Assembly (NCBI RefSeq): GCF_026340095.1
Contig: NZ_JAPEPO010000001.1
Coordinates: 62,001 to 126,000 of the forward strand
Length of the DNA stretch: 64,000 nt
Direction of reading: 5' to 3'
DNA from: Streptomyces sp. NBC_01446
GTDB taxonomy: Bacteria; Actinomycetota; Actinomycetes; Streptomycetales; Streptomycetaceae
Both the position numbers and the translations under genes were made by a program. The notes under the pieces were generated by a model. That model was not told the DNA's origin, ran no database searches, and saw nothing but the letters and a program-made list of their open reading frames with translations. Within the stretch, counting starts at the first letter, position 1; every line of letters begins with the position of its first letter. This document shows positions 62,706 through 64,000 of the stretch, piece by piece.

Positions 62706-63889
62706 CGCGCGAGGTCCTTCCAGGCGACGTCCTTGTCGGTGCGCGGCTCGGACGGCAGCCCGAGGACGCGTTCGGCGACGATGTTGAGCAGGACCTCGCT
62801 CGTCCCGCCCTCGATGCTGTTGCCCTTGGCGCGCAGATAGCGGTATCCGGCGTCACGGGCCAGGAAGTCCACGACGGCAGGCCGGCGCATGGTCCAGTCG
62901 TCGTACAACAGGCCCTCCTCGCCGAGGAGTTCGATCTCCAGGCCGCTGATCTCCTGGTTGAGCCGGGCGAAGCCGAGCTTCATGCCGGAGCCCTCGGGGC
63001 CCGGCTGACCCGCGACCAGCTGCTGGCGCAGGCGCTCGCCGGTGAGACGGGCGACCTCGGCCTCGACCCACAGCTTCAGGAGCCGCTGGTGCAGATCGTG
63101 GGTACGCAGCTCGGGGCGCTCGCGCCACGTCTTCGCGACCGCGGAGATCATGCCGCCCTCGCGCGGGATGCGGGAGCCGCCGATCGACACACGCTCGTTC
63201 ATCAGCGTGGTCTGCGCGACCTTCCAGCCGTCGCCGATCTCGCCGAGGCGGTGCGCGTCCGGGATGCGGACGTCGGTGAGGAACACCTCGTTGAACTCGG
63301 CCTCGCCGGTGATCTGGCGCAGCGGCCGCACGTCGACACCGGGATCGGTCATGTCACAGATGAAGTACGTGATGCCGCGGTGCTTGGGCACGTCCGGGTC
63401 GGTGCGGGCGATGAGGATGGCCCAGCGGGCGGTGTGGGCGCCGGACGTCCACACCTTCTGGCCGTTGATCACCCAGTCGCCGGTGGCCTCGTCGCGCACG
63501 GCGCGGGTGCCGAGCGCCGCGAGGTCGGAGCCCGCGCCGGGCTCGCTGAACAGCTGGCACCACACCTCCTCGCCGATCCACAGCGGGCGCAGGAAGCGCT
63601 GCTTCTGCTCGTCGGTGCCGAAGCCGAGCACCGTCGGGGCTGCCATGCCGAGGCCGATGCCGATGCGGCGCGGATCGTTGTCCGGGGCGTCCGCCGCGGC
63701 GAGTTCGGCGTCCACGACGGTCTGGAGCGAGCGCGGCAGACCGAGCCCGCCGAGGCCCTGCGGATAGTGCACCCACGAAAGGCCGGCGTCGAAGCGGGCC
63801 TTAAGGAAGTCGGTACGGTCCGTGGTCGCGGGCGGATACGCGGCTAGCAACTCCTGGGTGCGGCGGCGCAGTTCGGCGGCGTCGGTCAT
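62702..63889 (-). CDS. Acyl-CoA dehydrogenase (large-subunit type)
   Basis: A 395-residue acyl-CoA dehydrogenase. LSWVHYPQGLGGLGLPRSLQT, CQLFSEPGAGSDLAALGTRAVRD (flavin contact), INGQKVWTSGAHTARWAILIARTDPD and LNEVFLTDVRIPD-like are visible, and EGGTSEVLLNIVAERVLGLP near the C-terminus. Coupled at both ends by ATGA overlaps with the small dehydrogenase and the upstream oxidoreductase. Such paired acyl-CoA dehydrogenases oxidise steroid side chains or branched acyl-CoAs in actinobacteria. Confidence 0.92.
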   Translation of the reverse strand: MTDAAELRRRTQELLAAYPPATTDRTDFLKARFDAGLSWVHYPQGLGGLGLPRSLQTVVDAELAAADAPDNDPRRIGIGLGMAAPTVLGFGTDEQKQRFLRPLWIGEEVWCQLFSEPGAGSDLAALGTRAVRDEATGDWVINGQKVWTSGAHTARWAILIARTDPDVPKHRGITYFICDMTDPGVDVRPLRQITGEAEFNEVFLTDVRIPDAHRLGEIGDGWKVAQTTLMNERVSIGGSRIPREGGMISAVAKTWRERPELRTHDLHQRLLKLWVEAEVARLTGERLRQQLVAGQPGPEGSGMKLGFARLNQEISGLEIELLGEEGLLYDDWTMRRPAVVDFLARDAGYRYLRAKGNSIEGGTSEVLLNIVAERVLGLPSEPRTDKDVAWKDLAR

Positions 63890-64000
63890 GCGCCCGCCCC
63901 CTCGTGGCCGGGCACCACGGCGACGCGGCCGGTGGTGACGCCGTCGGCGACGCGCTGCACGGCCGCTGCCGCGCCGCCCAGCGGCACGCGCTCACTGATC
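63886..64000 (-). CDS. C-terminus of an MDR/zinc-type oxidoreductase (partial)
   Basis: The last 37 codons (ISERVPLGGAAAAVQRVADGVTTGRVAVVPG) are typical of the C-terminus of quinone-oxidoreductase/alcohol-dehydrogenase-like MDR proteins. The rest runs beyond the window end. It overlaps the following acyl-CoA dehydrogenase start by four bases, so it belongs to the same operon. Confidence 0.75.
   Translation of the reverse strand, partial: ISERVPLGGAAAAVQRVADGVTTGRVAVVPGHEGAGA

Overview
The window is very GC-rich, gene-dense DNA from an actinomycete, almost certainly a Streptomyces. Supporting families are a DUF574 (SAV2177-type) methyltransferase, a streptogrisin-type serine protease, an L,D-transpeptidase, a DUF6457 protein beside moeA, an ECF41 sigma factor, a double-domain TetR gene, and operators matching the Streptomyces CebR and Nur consensus. 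There are no rRNA, tRNA, phage, IS or CRISPR features. Most genes are accessory (catabolic, redox, transport, regulatory), and at least eight are broken, so this looks like a decaying, variable part of the chromosome.

Layout. 1-2.4 kb: ECF41 sigma factor divergent from its carboxymuconolactone decarboxylase-type partner, then a DUF2238 membrane protein. 2.8-9.6 kb: a coherent cluster of GntR regulator, 2[4Fe-4S] ferredoxin, nitrate/sulfonate-type ABC transporter (binding lipoprotein, permease, ATPase) and an AprA/fumarate-reductase-like flavoprotein with a C-terminal HEAT-repeat array. The binding lipoprotein carries an extra C-terminal domain that looks like NosL. This is the best candidate for an undescribed system. 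9.7-14.8 kb: two PPOX-fold flavoproteins, an atypical APH-fold protein, a ParB-motif protein and a SUKH-domain protein. 14.9-17.9 kb: a gene graveyard (broken FGGY kinase and stubs of an FAD oxidase, a GDSL hydrolase and a GH36 alpha-galactosidase) around an intact NLP cytolysin-like gene. 18.0-22.4 kb: secreted S1 protease behind an exact CebR-type box, DUF574 methyltransferase, and a TetR/flavin monooxygenase divergon with two operators.

22.4-31.9 kb: L,D-transpeptidase, SRPBCC protein, then a molybdenum-cofactor/formate-dehydrogenase locus: a moaD-like gene destroyed by a 28-bp triplication, moeA, DUF6457, moaA, an FdhF/YdeP oxidoreductase, fdhD and a LysR regulator. 32-36 kb: a proteostasis island (GreA-like factor, small conserved protein, ClpC-type AAA+ unfoldase, Hsp20). 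36.2-40.1 kb: DUF1345 and FUSC membrane proteins, a thioesterase and a RibD-type reductase. 40.2-44 kb: an APC permease/amidohydrolase operon divergent from an FCD GntR regulator with a palindromic operator in the middle. 44-45.3 kb: a double-TetR gene with in-frame stops.

45.5-49.3 kb: an MHS-family transporter, an FCD GntR regulator and a PLP decarboxylase linked by a shared TGGGT-N9-ACCCA operator. 49.4-52 kb: a flavin monooxygenase divergent from an AraC regulator. 52-59.3 kb: secreted and enzymatic singletons (dienelactone hydrolase, DUF779, NAGPA-type glycosidase, GalE-like epimerase, beta-propeller, small membrane protein, PLC/GDPD-like protein). 59.5-61.5 kb: remains of a nickel/peptide ABC operon in which the binding-protein gene has been fused by deletion to an ATPase gene, still preceded by a perfect Nur-type palindrome. 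61.6-64 kb: two translationally coupled acyl-CoA dehydrogenases and the end of a medium-chain oxidoreductase.

All assignments come from reading translations and motifs; no database search was run.
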